From: Nocardia pneumoniae NBRC 100136
Lineage (GTDB): Bacteria > Actinomycetota > Actinomycetes > Mycobacteriales > Mycobacteriaceae
Direction: 5' to 3'
DNA: 64,000 nt
Assembly (NCBI RefSeq): GCF_000308755.1
Contig: NZ_BAGF01000020.1
Span: forward strand, 1-64,000
Shown here one piece after another: positions 21,776 through 30,711 of the stretch; within the stretch, counting starts at the first letter, position 1, and every line of letters starts with the position of its first letter. The notes under the pieces are model-generated. The model made no database searches, had not been told where the DNA came from, and saw nothing but the letters and a program-made list of their open reading frames with translations. The position numbers were made by a program, and so were the translations under genes.

Positions 21776-22978
21776 GTGAGCGCTCGTTCCTTCGATCCAT
21801 CGGCCATGCCCACCGTCACCATGATCGGTGGTGGCCAGCTCGCGCGCATGACCCACCAGGCGGCGATCGCGCTGGGCCAGCGGCTGCGCGTGCTCGCCGA
21901 GAACCCCGACGACCCGGCCGCGCAGGTCAGCCCGGATGTCGTGCTCGGCAGCCACACCGATCTGACCGCGCTGCGCAAAGCCGCGGTCGGCTCCCACGCA
22001 CTCACCTTCGACCACGAGCATGTGCCGACCGAGCACTTGGAGGCGCTGGTCGCCGAGGGCGTCAACGTGCAGCCGCCGCCGCGGGCGCTGGTCCACGCGC
22101 AGGACAAGCTGGCCATGCGCACCAAGCTGAGCGAGCTCGGGCTGCCCGTGCCCGCCTTCACACCGGTCACCTCGGTCGCCGACGCGGTGCGCTTCGGTCA
22201 GGAACACGACTGGCGGATCGTGTTGAAGGCGGTGCGCGGCGGTTACGACGGGCGCGGTGTGTGGATGCCCGAGTCCGCCGACGCGGCCGAGGCGATCGTC
22301 AGCGATCAGCTCGCACACGGCGTCCAACTGCTCGCCGAGGCGAAGGTCGACCTGAAGCGGGAGCTGTCGGCGATGGTGGCGCGTTCGCCGTTCGGGCAGG
22401 CGGCGACGTGGCCGGTGGTGGAGACGGTGCAGCGCAAAGGGCAGTGCGCGGTGGTGATCGCGCCCGCGCCCGGTCTGCCGGACGACACGGCCGCCGCCGC
22501 GGAGACCATGGCGCTGAATCTCGCCAAGGAACTCGGCGTCGTCGGCGTGATGGCGGTGGAGCTGTTCGAGACCACCGACGGCGAACTGCTGGTGAACGAG
22601 CTGGCCATGCGGCCGCACAATTCCGGGCACTGGGGAATGGACGGCGCCCGCACCGGCCAGTTCGAGCAGCATCTGCGCGCCGTGCTCGACTACCCGCTCG
22701 GCGACACCGCTCCGCTCGCGCCGGTCACGGTGATGGCCAATATCCTCGGCGCGCCGCAGGCCCCGGCCATGTCGATGGACGAGCGGCTGCATCACCTGTT
22801 CGCCAGGATGCCCGAGGCGAAGGTGCACCTGTACGGCAAGGGCGAGCGCCCCGATCGCAAGATCGGGCACGTGAACGTCCTCGGCGACGACGTGGCCGAG
22901 GTTCGGGAGAAGGCCGAGCGGGCGGCGCACTGGATGTCGCACGCGGTTTGGACCGATAGATGGGATCCGCATGAGTGA
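21776..22978 (+). CDS. purK: N5-carboxyaminoimidazole ribonucleotide synthase
   Basis: A 400-residue ATP-grasp enzyme that makes N5-CAIR from AIR, ATP and bicarbonate in purine synthesis. It has the [10 protein letters not shown] nucleotide fold at the N-terminus, LTFDHEHVP, the ATP-grasp segments [15 protein letters not shown] and [10 protein letters not shown], and [14 protein letters not shown] take GTG 21776 because TATGGT ends five bases before it (leaderless type). In-frame ATGs at 21728, 21758 and 21806 are alternatives. Its 3' end overlaps purE by 8 bp, so the two are coupled. Confidence 0.92.
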   Translation: MSARSFDPSAMPTVTMIGGGQLARMTHQAAIALGQRLRVLAENPDDPAAQVSPDVVLGSHTDLTALRKAAVGSHALTFDHEHVPTEHLEALVAEGVNVQPPPRALVHAQDKLAMRTKLSELGLPVPAFTPVTSVADAVRFGQEHDWRIVLKAVRGGYDGRGVWMPESADAAEAIVSDQLAHGVQLLAEAKVDLKRELSAMVARSPFGQAATWPVVETVQRKGQCAVVIAPAPGLPDDTAAAAETMALNLAKELGVVGVMAVELFETTDGELLVNELAMRPHNSGHWGMDGARTGQFEQHLRAVLDYPLGDTAPLAPVTVMANILGAPQAPAMSMDERLHHLFARMPEAKVHLYGKGERPDRKIGHVNVLGDDVAEVREKAERAAHWMSHAVWTDRWDPHE

Positions 22979-23486
22979 AGCAGAGGCCGTGACCCCGTCG
23001 GTCGGCCTGATCATGGGCAGCGACTCCGACTGGCCCACCATGGAGGCCGCGGCCGAAGCGCTGGCGGAGTTCGGGATTCGCTTCGAGGTGGGCGTCGTCT
23101 CGGCGCACCGCACCCCCCAGCGCATGCTCGACTACGCGCGCGAGGCCGCGGGCCGCGGGCTGAAAGTGATCATCGCGGGCGCGGGCGGCGCCGCCCACCT
23201 CCCCGGCATGGTCGCCTCCGCCACCCCGCTCCCGGTGATCGGCGTACCGGTCCCGCTGAAGTACCTCGACGGCATGGACTCGCTGCTGTCCATCGTCCAG
23301 ATGCCCGCAGGCGTCCCCGTCGCCACCGTCTCCATCGGCGGCGCCCGCAACGCGGGCCTGCTGGCCGCCCGCATCCTCGCCGCGCACGACCCATCCCTGC
23401 GCACCCGCATGGAACAGTTCCAGGCCGGACTGGAACAGATGGTCCTGGACAAAGACGACGCCCTGCGCACCAAACTCCTGGGCTGA
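22971..23486 (+). CDS. purE: N5-carboxyaminoimidazole ribonucleotide mutase
   Basis: A 171-residue class-I PurE that moves the carboxylate from N5 to C4 of the imidazole ring, using the product of PurK. Signatures are [13 protein letters not shown], the catalytic histidine in [10 protein letters not shown], and [13 protein letters not shown]. It overlaps the purK stop codon (ATGAGTGA). No terminator is obvious after it. Confidence 0.95.
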   Translation: MSEAEAVTPSVGLIMGSDSDWPTMEAAAEALAEFGIRFEVGVVSAHRTPQRMLDYAREAAGRGLKVIIAGAGGAAHLPGMVASATPLPVIGVPVPLKYLDGMDSLLSIVQMPAGVPVATVSIGGARNAGLLAARILAAHDPSLRTRMEQFQAGLEQMVLDKDDALRTKLLG

Positions 23487-23496
23487 CCCGTTTCCG

Positions 23497-23665
23497 TCAG
23501 CGGTCGCGACGACCCGCCCGCAAGCTCGCGACCGCCTCCACCAATCCGGCGTTCTCCAAGCGTCCAGCACATCTTCGACGGTCTCCGGCGGGATGACGCG
23601 TGAGTCGGTGATCTGCTGAACGCACGCCCACACCACGCGGTCGTCCGAACTCTTGGCTTCGACAT
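23497..23665 (-). pseudogene. Possible frameshifted gene remnant
   Basis: On the minus strand one frame reads VQQITDSRVIPPETVEDVL and a second frame, one base off, continues as RLENAGLVEAVASLRAGR and a TGA stop at 23497-23499. Joined by one frameshift near 23555 they give a plausible helical protein end. Neither frame has a convincing start. I cannot name the family. It could also be chance. Nothing else is seen between purE and the TetR gene. Confidence 0.25.
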
Positions 23666-23721
23666 GCCATGGCGCTAAGGGTGGGAAACCGTGGCCGTCG
23701 CAACCTGATTACGGTGGGTCC

Positions 23722-24408
23722 GTGACTACAGGGGATATCGCTCGGCCGCGGGGCAACGACGACACCGCGTACTTTCGGCTCACGGTGGTCGATCAGGCGC
23801 TGCGGTTGTTCGCCGAGAAGGGGTACGAGGCGACGACGGTGGATGAGATCGCGGAGGCCGCCGGGATCTCGCGGCGGACGTTCTTCCGGCAGTTCCGGTC
23901 GAAAGAGGATGTGATCTTCGCGGATCACGAGTCGCAGTTGGCGCAGGCGGCCGAGTTTCTATCCGCGTCGCGCGAGGACCCGTGGGAGGCGGTGTGCTCG
24001 GCGGTGGTGCAAGTGTTCGAGCGATTCACACAGTGGCGGGACATCGCGGCGCGGCGGTATCAGGTGGTGCGCCGGGTGCCCGCGCTGCGTGAGCGGGAGA
24101 TCGTCACGGTCTTCCGTTACGAGCGGTTGTTCACCGACTACCTGAGGGAGCGGCTGCCCGAAGTCCCGGATCTGGCCCGGGTGCAGTTCACCGCGGCCGT
24201 GACGGCCACGCACAACTACCTGTTGCGCCGGATGGTGCGGGGCGAGTCGGACGCGGGAGCCACGGATCTGCGCGTGGAACTGGCCGCGATTCCGCGCGGC
24301 GCCAGGCGCACGGCGAACGCCGATGAGCTGGTCGTCGCCGTGTTTCCCCGCGACGCCCCGCCCAGGCAGGTGGCCGATCTGCTCCTCCGCAAGCTCGGAA
24401 CGCTCTGA
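23722..24408 (+). CDS. TetR-family transcriptional regulator beside fadE25
   Basis: A 228-residue regulator. The HTH at about residues 30-60 reads TTVDEIAEAAGISRRTFFRQFRSKEDVIF, and the rest is a helical ligand domain. TACGGT ends six bases before GTG 23722 (leaderless type), so the longer frame from 23653 is rejected. It lies 153 bp upstream of fadE25 in the same direction, and the gap holds two near-identical palindromes. It probably represses fadE25 and responds to an acyl-CoA, but this is an inference from position only. Confidence 0.88.
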   Translation: MTTGDIARPRGNDDTAYFRLTVVDQALRLFAEKGYEATTVDEIAEAAGISRRTFFRQFRSKEDVIFADHESQLAQAAEFLSASREDPWEAVCSAVVQVFERFTQWRDIAARRYQVVRRVPALREREIVTVFRYERLFTDYLRERLPEVPDLARVQFTAAVTATHNYLLRRMVRGESDAGATDLRVELAAIPRGARRTANADELVVAVFPRDAPPRQVADLLLRKLGTL

Positions 24409-24431
24409 GCACGCCAGGAATGCGACCAATC

Positions 24432-24512
24432 TGACACTGAGTGCCACAGTTTATCTGCATGTGGTTGCCGTATATGTGGGTATACTCGATGGCAAAATGG
24501 CACTGAGTGCCG
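24432..24512 (+). promoter_or_regulatory. Twin palindromic operators before fadE25
   Basis: TGACACTGAGTGCCA at 24432-24446 and TGGCACTGAGTGCCG at 24498-24512 share an 11-base core CACTGAGTGCC, and each is an inverted repeat around a central G. They flank a TATACT box at 24481-24486 and are 66 bp apart, about six helical turns. This is the arrangement expected for a TetR dimer acting on the fadE25 promoter. The regulator at 23722 is the obvious candidate. Confidence 0.7.
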
Positions 24513-24561
24513 AATGCTGGCGGACATCAGCGATCACCACCGACGACCAGGAGTGAGCCCG

Positions 24562-25719
24562 ATGGCGGGAAACCCCGATTTCGACCTGTTCAAGCTCGAG
24601 GATTTCCACGATGAGCTGCGCGAGGCGATCCGTGCGCTCGCGGAGAAGGAGATCGCCCCGCACGCCAAGGACGTCGACGGCAACTCCCGGTTCCCCGAAG
24701 AGGCGCTGACCGCGCTCAACGCCTCGGGCTTCAACGCCGTGCACGTCCCCGAGGCGTACGGCGGCCAGGGCGCCGACTCGGTGGCCACCTGCATCGTGAT
24801 CGAAGAGGTCGCCCGCGTCTGCGGCTCCTCCTCGCTGATCCCCGCGGTGAACAAGCTCGGCACCATGGGCCTGATCCTGAACGGCTCCGAGGAGCTGAAG
24901 AAGAAGGTGCTGCCCGACATCGTCAACGGCGAGATGGCCTCCTACGCGCTGTCCGAGCGCGAGGCCGGCTCCGACGCGGCCAGCATGCGCACCCGCGCCA
25001 AGCAGGACGGCGACGACTGGATCATCAACGGCTCCAAGTGCTGGATCACCAACGGCGGCAAGTCCTCCTGGTACACCGTGATGGCGGTGACCGATGCGGA
25101 CAAGGGCGCCAACGGCATCTCGGCCTTTCTGGTGCACAAGGACGACGAGGGCTTCGTGGTCGGCCCGCTGGAGCACAAGCTCGGCATCAAGGGCTCGCCC
25201 ACCGCGGAGCTGTACTTCGAGAACTGCCGCGTGCCGGGTGACCGCATCGTCGGCGAGCCGGGCACCGGCTTCAAGACCGCGCTGCAGACCCTCGACCACA
25301 CCCGCCCGACCATCGGCGCGCAGGCCGTCGGCCTCGCCCAGGGCGCGCTGGACGCGGCCATCGCCTACACGAAGGACCGCAAGCAGTTCGGCAAGTCGAT
25401 CGCAGACTTCCAGAACACCCAGTTCATGCTCGCCGACATGGCGATGAAGATCGAGGCCGCCCGCCTCATGGTCTACAGCTCGGCCGCCCGCGCCGAGCGC
25501 GGCGAGAAGAACCTCGGCTTCATCTCCGCCGCCGCCAAGTGCTTCGCCTCCGACGTCGCCATGGAAGTCACCACCAACGCCGTCCAGCTCTTCGGCGGCG
25601 CGGGCTACACCACCGACTTCCCGGTGGAGCGCATGATGCGCGACGCGAAGATCACCCAGATCTACGAGGGCACCAACCAGATCCAGCGCCTGGTCATGTC
25701 CCGCGCGCTGCTCAAGTGA
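24562..25719 (+). CDS. fadE25: Acyl-CoA dehydrogenase
   Basis: A 385-residue FAD-dependent acyl-CoA dehydrogenase (alpha,beta-desaturation of acyl-CoA). Motifs are YALSEREAGSDAASM, WITNGG, DRKQFGKSIADFQ and the catalytic glutamate in IYEGTNQIQR (about Glu369). AGGAG at 24549-24553 fixes ATG 24562. The position after purE matches fadE25 in M. tuberculosis. The chain-length preference is not readable here, and a short or branched chain is likely from the Glu location. Electrons go to ETF. Confidence 0.93.
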   Translation: MAGNPDFDLFKLEDFHDELREAIRALAEKEIAPHAKDVDGNSRFPEEALTALNASGFNAVHVPEAYGGQGADSVATCIVIEEVARVCGSSSLIPAVNKLGTMGLILNGSEELKKKVLPDIVNGEMASYALSEREAGSDAASMRTRAKQDGDDWIINGSKCWITNGGKSSWYTVMAVTDADKGANGISAFLVHKDDEGFVVGPLEHKLGIKGSPTAELYFENCRVPGDRIVGEPGTGFKTALQTLDHTRPTIGAQAVGLAQGALDAAIAYTKDRKQFGKSIADFQNTQFMLADMAMKIEAARLMVYSSAARAERGEKNLGFISAAAKCFASDVAMEVTTNAVQLFGGAGYTTDFPVERMMRDAKITQIYEGTNQIQRLVMSRALLK

Positions 25720-26115
25720 GGTTTTTGTAGATCGCCGGATGTTCGGGCGTGCCCGGCAACGCTTCTCAGGCCGTCTCCAGGCCGTCGAGGAGCGCAGGCC
25801 GCCCGAGCATTCTGTCGATTGCACGCGGCGCCGCTCGTCCTCGACGAAACCAAATGCGTGTAGGTCCGCACGACATGGCCGTCTATGAGAACTTCGAGCG
25901 CTGTGTACGGCGTATCTTCGAGCTGATCAAGCGTACGCAATTGCGGTTTCCTGGCAAGCCGCGCCATCTCCTGTTACGTGTGCAGGGGCACCGCAATGCT
26001 GCAGGCGGGTTCGCCGCGACGCTTTAGAGGCTGCGGTGACACCGAGCGTAGTCGAAAGGTGGTTGGCCCTGCCTGGCTGAGCCGCCATTTCACTCCGCTC
26101 GGTAACGGGGTGCGA
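25720..26115. other. Gap without a confident gene (possible gene relic)
   Basis: No intact gene is supported in this 396-bp stretch. On the minus strand a frame from 25967 begins MARLARKPQLRTLDQLEDTP and continues about 40 residues with weaker third-position G/C than its neighbours. A shifted frame then reads DRMLGRPALLDGLETA to a stop. This could be a decayed, possibly acquired gene. The full frame also runs 57 bp into fadE25. No terminator or promoter is clear. Confidence 0.4.
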
Positions 26116-26400
26116 CTATCCGACGAGGTCGGCGTATTCGCGGTGTTCGGTGATGTACTTCTCGACGTACCAGCAGGTGGGGATGACCGAGAAGCCCGCT
26201 TTGCGGGTGTCGTCGAGGGCGTAACCGACGACTTGGGCGGCGATGCCGTGGCCGCGGAATTCGGGGAAGGTCAGGGTGTGGTGGAAGTCGCGGACCTTCT
26301 TGTCGGCGTTTTCGGCGTAGTCGGCGTACCCGGCGAGGGTGTCGTCGATGTAGATCTCGAAGCGGGTGTCGGCGACGTTGTGTTCGAGCCTGGTCGTCAT
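26116..26400 (-). CDS. Small GNAT N-acetyltransferase (YjdJ type)
   Basis: A 94-residue minimal acetyltransferase. The order RFEIYIDDTLAGYADY, IDFHHTL-type strand (RDFHHTLTFPEFRGHGIAAQVVGYAL) and VIPTCWYVEKYI matches the short YjdJ/GCN5-related family, with the acetyl-CoA loop in FRGHGIA. The substrate is unknown. It lies 46 bp after the oxidase gene on the same strand and may be co-transcribed. Confidence 0.88.
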   Translation of the reverse strand: MTTRLEHNVADTRFEIYIDDTLAGYADYAENADKKVRDFHHTLTFPEFRGHGIAAQVVGYALDDTRKAGFSVIPTCWYVEKYITEHREYADLVG

Positions 26401-26446
26401 GATGGGGTAGAACTCCTTGGCGGCGGGGAATGTTCCGTGGGCGCGG

Positions 26447-27805
26447 TTACAGGATCGCGCCGGGGTTGAGGATGCCGTTCGGGTCGAGTGCGTCCTTGAT
26501 GCGCCGGGTCAGGGCCATCACGTCGGGGCCGAGCTGATCGGGCAGCCAGGCCTTCTTCAATCGGCCGACGCCGTGTTCGCCGGTGATGGTGCCGCCGAGG
26601 GCGATGGCCAGGTCCATGATCTCGCCGAAGGCGCGGTGTGCTCGTGCGGTGTGGTCCGGGTCGGAGGGGTCGTGCACGATCAGGGGGTGGGTGTTCCCAT
26701 CGCCCGCGTGCGCGATCACCGACACCGTCACCGCGTTGCGTTCCGCGATCGCGGCGATGCCGGTGACCAGGTCGCCGAGCCGGGGCAGCGGCACGCCGAC
26801 GTCTTCCAGCAGCAGGGGGCCGAGTTTCTCCACGGCGGGGATCGCGAAACGCCGTGCGGCGGCGAAGGCTTCGCCCTCCGCGGGGTCTTCGGTGTGGAAA
26901 ACCTCTGTCGCGCCTGCCTTCTCGCAGGCCGTCGCCATGATCTCGGCCTCGCGCCGAGCGAATTCGCCGGGTGCGTCCGACCGGGCGACCAGCAGGGCGG
27001 CCGCCGTGCGATCCAGGCCCATCCGCAACTCGTCCTCGACGGCGTTGATCGACACCGAGTCCATGAACTCGAGCATCGACGGCCGCAGTTCGCCGGTGAT
27101 GGTCAAGATCGCCTCGGTGGCGGCGGTGAGCGTGCCGAAGCTCGCGACGACCGTGCTCTGCGGCGGCTGCGCGGGCAGCAGCCGCAGGGTGAGCTCGGTG
27201 ATCACCCCCAGCGTGCCCTCGCTGCCGACGAACAGCTTGGTCAGCGACAACCCCGCCGAGTCCTTCAGTCGCGGACCACCGAGCCGCACGACGGTGCCAT
27301 CGGCCAGCACGACTTCCATGCCGAGCACGTAGTCGGTGGTCACCCCGTACTTCACACAGCACAGGCCGCCCGCGTTGGTCGCGGCGTTGCCGCCGATGGA
27401 GCAGATCTCGAACGACGACGGATCCGGCGGGTACCACAGTCCGTGCTCCGCGACCGCGCGCTTGACCTCCGCGTTGAGCAGACCCGGCTGCACCACCGCC
27501 GTCCTGGTCACCGGATCGACCGTGATCGCGCGCATCCGCTCGGTGCTCAGCACGATCCCGCCGTCGACAGCGGTCGAGCCGCCGGACAGGCCGGATCCAG
27601 CGCCGCGCGGGATCACCGGCACGCGGTGGGCGCTGGCCCACCGCAGTGTCGCGGCCACGTCATCGGTGCTGGTGGCGCGCACCACGGCCACGGCGGTGCC
27701 CGCGTCGGGATCACGCGCCCAGTCCTGCCGGTAGCTCGCGAGCAGATCGGCGTCGGTGAGCACCGCGCCGTCGGGGAGGCAGGCGATCAGGTCTTCCAGG
27801 TCCAC
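26447..27805 (-). CDS. FAD-binding oxidase (GlcD/D-lactate dehydrogenase type)
   Basis: A 452-residue flavoenzyme of the VAO/PCMH fold that oxidises 2-hydroxy acids such as D-lactate or glycolate. The FAD-binding half has VIPRGAGSGLSGGSTAVDGG and SIGGNAATNAGG, and the C-terminal half ends GTITGEHGVGRLKK with the conserved GEHG histidine. No Fe-S domain is attached. The start is GTG 27805, with TAGCGT ending six bases upstream (leaderless type). The exact substrate cannot be told from sequence alone. Confidence 0.88.
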   Translation of the reverse strand: MDLEDLIACLPDGAVLTDADLLASYRQDWARDPDAGTAVAVVRATSTDDVAATLRWASAHRVPVIPRGAGSGLSGGSTAVDGGIVLSTERMRAITVDPVTRTAVVQPGLLNAEVKRAVAEHGLWYPPDPSSFEICSIGGNAATNAGGLCCVKYGVTTDYVLGMEVVLADGTVVRLGGPRLKDSAGLSLTKLFVGSEGTLGVITELTLRLLPAQPPQSTVVASFGTLTAATEAILTITGELRPSMLEFMDSVSINAVEDELRMGLDRTAAALLVARSDAPGEFARREAEIMATACEKAGATEVFHTEDPAEGEAFAAARRFAIPAVEKLGPLLLEDVGVPLPRLGDLVTGIAAIAERNAVTVSVIAHAGDGNTHPLIVHDPSDPDHTARAHRAFGEIMDLAIALGGTITGEHGVGRLKKAWLPDQLGPDVMALTRRIKDALDPNGILNPGAIL

Positions 27806-28181
27806 ATATTCACGCTAGCTGCCCGTGCCCGATATGTGCTGCCGGGGCGACGCGTCAGCGTGCAACGGGCGGAAGCGAGACAAGATAAGTCGACCGCGGT
27901 ATCGACCCGGGTACCGACACCAGACCACCGACCGTCCGCCGCTCGAGCACGCGGGCGAACACGACCAATGGTTGATCGGCTGACCGCTGCGTGGTCTGCG
28001 GTCGGTGAAGCGGCCCGATGCTCAGCGCCGCGATGCCCGCGGAGGTGGTCGCAGACGCCGACGTGCCCTCGCGACTCGGGCTCGACGATCCGGCGGCGCG
28101 TACCATGCGCGGATCTGCCGAGCTACCGGCCGGTCTCCCGCTGCTCATCTGACGGACACCTGCCGCTGGCAGGCTGGCCGC
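27806..28181. other. Gap upstream of the second gtrA
   Basis: This holds the promoter of the divergent oxidase gene and the leader of gtrA. A 44-codon frame at 28018-28152 (starting MLSAAMPAEVV) has G/C-rich third positions but no ribosome site, so I do not call it a gene. CCTGCC-GCT-GGCAGG at 28159-28173 is a small perfect hairpin nine bases before the gtrA start. Confidence 0.4.
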
Positions 28182-28694
28182 GTGCACGAGCTGTCCGAGA
28201 CCGCCGACACCATCGCCGATCGGTTCACCCGCTGGTGCGAGGCGGTCGTCCACCGTTTGCCGTTCGGGCTGGATCGTCTCGTCCCGCCCACCTTCCTGGG
28301 CTTCGCTCTGATCAACAGCTTCACCTTCGGTGTCGACTTGGCTCTGCTCACCCTCTTGCACGGGTGGTGGGGGCTGCCGATCTGGCTGTCGGTGACGGTG
28401 GGATACGTATGCGCGTTCGGCCTCAGCTTCGTGCTCAACCGAACGTTCAATTTCCATTCGCACGCGCCGGTCGGCAGGCAGGCCGCCGTGTACGTCGTGG
28501 TGATCGTCATCAACTACCTGGCGTTCATCCTCGGAGTCGGTAGCGGGCTCACCGCGCTCGGTGTGGAATACCACCTGTCCCGCCTGCTGGCGGGTGGCTG
28601 CGAGGCCGTCTACATGTACAGCGCCATGCGGTGGGTGGTCTTCCGCCGCCGGGCGGCCGAGCCGGAACCGCGACTGGCGCCTGAGGCGACGTGA
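28182..28694 (+). CDS. GtrA-family membrane protein (second copy)
   Basis: A 170-residue protein with four predicted helices (FLGFALINSFTFGVDLALLTLL, LPIWLSVTVGYVCAFGLSFVL, YVVVIVINYLAFILGVG, and a last helix before YSAMRWVVFRRR). The motif FVLNRTFNF and the C-terminal MRWVVF are GtrA hallmarks. GTG 28182 gives the usual length, and the longer frame from 28005 adds Arg-rich residues without family similarity. It may assist lipid-linked sugar export. It is only distantly similar to the copy at 21179. Confidence 0.82.
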   Translation: MHELSETADTIADRFTRWCEAVVHRLPFGLDRLVPPTFLGFALINSFTFGVDLALLTLLHGWWGLPIWLSVTVGYVCAFGLSFVLNRTFNFHSHAPVGRQAAVYVVVIVINYLAFILGVGSGLTALGVEYHLSRLLAGGCEAVYMYSAMRWVVFRRRAAEPEPRLAPEAT

Positions 28695-28791
28695 GCTCGT
28701 CGCGCAGGTAGTTCAGCGGACGCCGTCCGTCCGTACGGCAGCACTGCGGAATCGATTGGGGTGCAACGATTCTTGACGCCGTGATCACGTA

Positions 28792-28834
28792 AGGTGGATG
28801 CACCTCCAGCCGAGGGGCGGTGGACATGGTCCAC
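28792..28834 (+). promoter_or_regulatory. Two small palindromes before a mini-gene
   Basis: AGGTG-GATG-CACCT (28792-28805) and GTGGAC-ATG-GTCCAC (28820-28834) are perfect inverted repeats just upstream of the 38-residue ORF. TTGACG at 28773-28778 could be a -35 box. They could be operators or leader hairpins. Confidence 0.4.
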
Positions 28835-28864
28835 ACACCGCGCCCAGGAAGGAGGTGGTGGGGG

Positions 28865-28981
28865 ATGGCGAAACATCGCCGGAGAAAGCAAGAGACCCCG
28901 GTCGACTACGGCATCGTGCTGGTTGCTGCTGCCGTGATCGCCGGGGCGCTCATGCTGGTCCGCCGAGCGTGGACTAGGTAA
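28865..28981 (+). CDS. 38-residue single-pass membrane protein
   Basis: The frame reads MAKHRRRKQETPVDYG, then a hydrophobic helix IVLVAAAVIAGALMLV, then RRAWTR and a TAA stop. The basic N-terminus, one membrane helix and basic C-terminus form a clear small membrane protein. AGGAAGGAGG at 28848-28857 is one of the strongest ribosome sites in the window, seven bases before the ATG. It has no known family that I recognise. A GC-rich imperfect hairpin follows at about 28989-29019. Confidence 0.6.
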   Translation: MAKHRRRKQETPVDYGIVLVAAAVIAGALMLVRRAWTR

Positions 28982-29215
28982 CCCACCGGGTGGGGCCGTC
29001 GGCTAGGGCGGTCCCACCTGCTCAGCATCACTCGCGTGACGCATTCAGTGTAGAACCGCGGTGCAGAAGTTGCATAGCAGCGATCCAAGTCGGCCCCAAG
29101 GCCGACCACAGAGGCGATTCGGTGTGCGAACTTTTCGGCCATGTGCTCGATGTCGATCGGGCAATACGTTGCCAAGAATACGAGTACTCGACCCCGGATA
29201 GTGCCTGGGGAACGT

Positions 29216-29869
29216 TTATGTTGCCGTGGGACCGATCAGTTCCTCGACGCGTGCTCCATCCACGACGATCGCATCGTCGTCGGTGAGCGCCCAGTGCTCG
29301 ACACCCTCGGCTCGGTAGCGAGCGGCGAGCCGGTTGCTCTCGCCATCCGGATCGGTGGCGGAATCGATGTGCGGGACGATTGCCCGATCGACCAAACCGA
29401 GTCCGTCCCATTGTGGTTCGATACCGCACGCGGGCGCTACTTCGGCGGGATCGTCGACCGAGTCGATGCCGTGCAGGTCCGGTGTCAGCACACAGGCGCC
29501 CGCGCTGTAACCCGCGTATGCCAGCGCGTCGTCGGCGAGCAGCTTTGTGAGCGCGAGATCCGCTCCGCTGCGGGCGAATTGGGCGCGCAGCACGAAAGTG
29601 TTCCCGCCGCGGACCCACACGAGGGGAAACTCGGCGAGGCGGCGCTCGAGTTCCGCGGTACCGCCCACGAAGTCGCGCAGATCGATCTCTTCCGGAGCCC
29701 ATCCGAGTTTGCGCAACGGCACGAACTCACTGGTGACGGCGGACGCTCGCATATCCGGCCAAGCGTCGCAAGCGTTTCCGATGACCGCGACCCGGCCCGG
29801 CGGCCCGGCGAGCGCGACCAGCCGGTGGTAGTGCGCTCCGAAACGGTAGCTGGACAGAAAGAGGCGCAC
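29216..29869 (-). CDS. Peptidase E (S51 family) / class-I glutamine-amidotransferase-like
   Basis: A 217-residue protein of the peptidase E family, which cleaves Asp-X dipeptides. The nucleophile elbow GYSAG carries Ser122. VWVRGGNTF and VDRAIVPHIDS (catalytic-type His) are in the expected places. GTG 29869 lies five bases after the upstream stop codon, so it is translated with the gene before it. It is the last gene of a likely three-gene operon (HIT, DinB-type, peptidase E). Confidence 0.85.
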   Translation of the reverse strand: MRLFLSSYRFGAHYHRLVALAGPPGRVAVIGNACDAWPDMRASAVTSEFVPLRKLGWAPEEIDLRDFVGGTAELERRLAEFPLVWVRGGNTFVLRAQFARSGADLALTKLLADDALAYAGYSAGACVLTPDLHGIDSVDDPAEVAPACGIEPQWDGLGLVDRAIVPHIDSATDPDGESNRLAARYRAEGVEHWALTDDDAIVVDGARVEELIGPTAT

Positions 29870-29874
29870 GCGGA

Positions 29875-30711
29875 TCAGAGGGTGAAGGCCAGGTGGCGAA
29901 CCAGCCGTTGCCCGAGTTCGGCGTCGCCCTCGATGGTGATCTCGTCGAGGTGCTCCTCGGCCTTCGTCCGACCGCAGCCCAGCCGCACGAACAGCCCCGA
30001 GTCCATGCCGATCTCGACCGTGGCGGGCTGGTCGAACGCGTCGACATAGTTGGCGCGGCCCGCCACCTGGATGAGCAGCGTCCTGGCCAGCGGGCCGGTC
30101 AGCGTGAAAGCGATCCGCGCACCGTCCGGCGCCTCGCCCTTCTTGGCGACCACGCGCGGAATGCCGAGCAGGAACTCGGCGAAGGCCAGCTCGCCGCGCG
30201 GACCGCCTTCCTCGACCCGAACGCCCAGCGCGTCGGCGATGTCGAGCTCGTGCATCCAGCAGTCGAACAACCGCACCCGCATGAACCGGCCGTAGCTGAT
30301 CTGACCGATCGGCGACACGGTTTCCTTCGCCCACTCGGCGTCGCCCATCGCCGCCAGCGCCGCTCGCCTGCGGTCGACGACGTCGCGGTAGAACTCGAGC
30401 AGCCGGGCGCCGGACAGCGGGCGCAGCCGGTCCACCCAGATCTCGTTGAGCACCGCGGTCTCGTTGCGCACGTAGGGAAGCGTGCGCACATCGGTCTTGG
30501 CCCTGGTCGGGTCGTGGGCGGGCGGACGGTCGCCGAGCAGCCAGGACTCGGTGCCGATGACGTGGGCGACGATGTCGAACACGGTCCAGCCGGGCAGCGA
30601 CGACGGCGTGCGCCAGCCCTCCTCGTCCAGCGGGGCGACCAGCGCTTCGATCGCGTCCCATTGCTGCGACAGGAGGCTGATCTGCGCGGTGCGGTCCAGC
30701 GTCTCGGTCAT
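29875..30711 (-). CDS. Mycothiol-dependent maleylpyruvate-isomerase-like (DinB/MDMPI) protein
   Basis: A 278-residue protein with the N-terminal MDMPI four-helix domain (LVAPLDEEGWRTPSSLPGWTVFDIVAHVIGTESWLL) and a second metal-type histidine in RVRLFDCWMHELDIADALG. It ends in an SCP2/MDMPI C-terminal domain. This family uses mycothiol, the thiol of actinobacteria, and the actual reaction is usually unknown. The ATG overlaps the HIT stop codon by four bases, so it is coupled to it. Confidence 0.85.
   Translation of the reverse strand: MTETLDRTAQISLLSQQWDAIEALVAPLDEEGWRTPSSLPGWTVFDIVAHVIGTESWLLGDRPPAHDPTRAKTDVRTLPYVRNETAVLNEIWVDRLRPLSGARLLEFYRDVVDRRRAALAAMGDAEWAKETVSPIGQISYGRFMRVRLFDCWMHELDIADALGVRVEEGGPRGELAFAEFLLGIPRVVAKKGEAPDGARIAFTLTGPLARTLLIQVAGRANYVDAFDQPATVEIGMDSGLFVRLGCGRTKAEEHLDEITIEGDAELGQRLVRHLAFTL

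Noticed and set aside
26417..28543. A 708-codon plus-strand frame over the oxidase and gtrA
   Set aside because: It is antisense to the FAD oxidase and out of frame with gtrA, with His/Arg-rich low-complexity translation.
21179..28694. Two GtrA genes as traces of a glycosylation island or prophage
   Set aside because: They are 6.5 kb apart with housekeeping genes between them. There are no glycosyltransferases, integrase or attachment sites.
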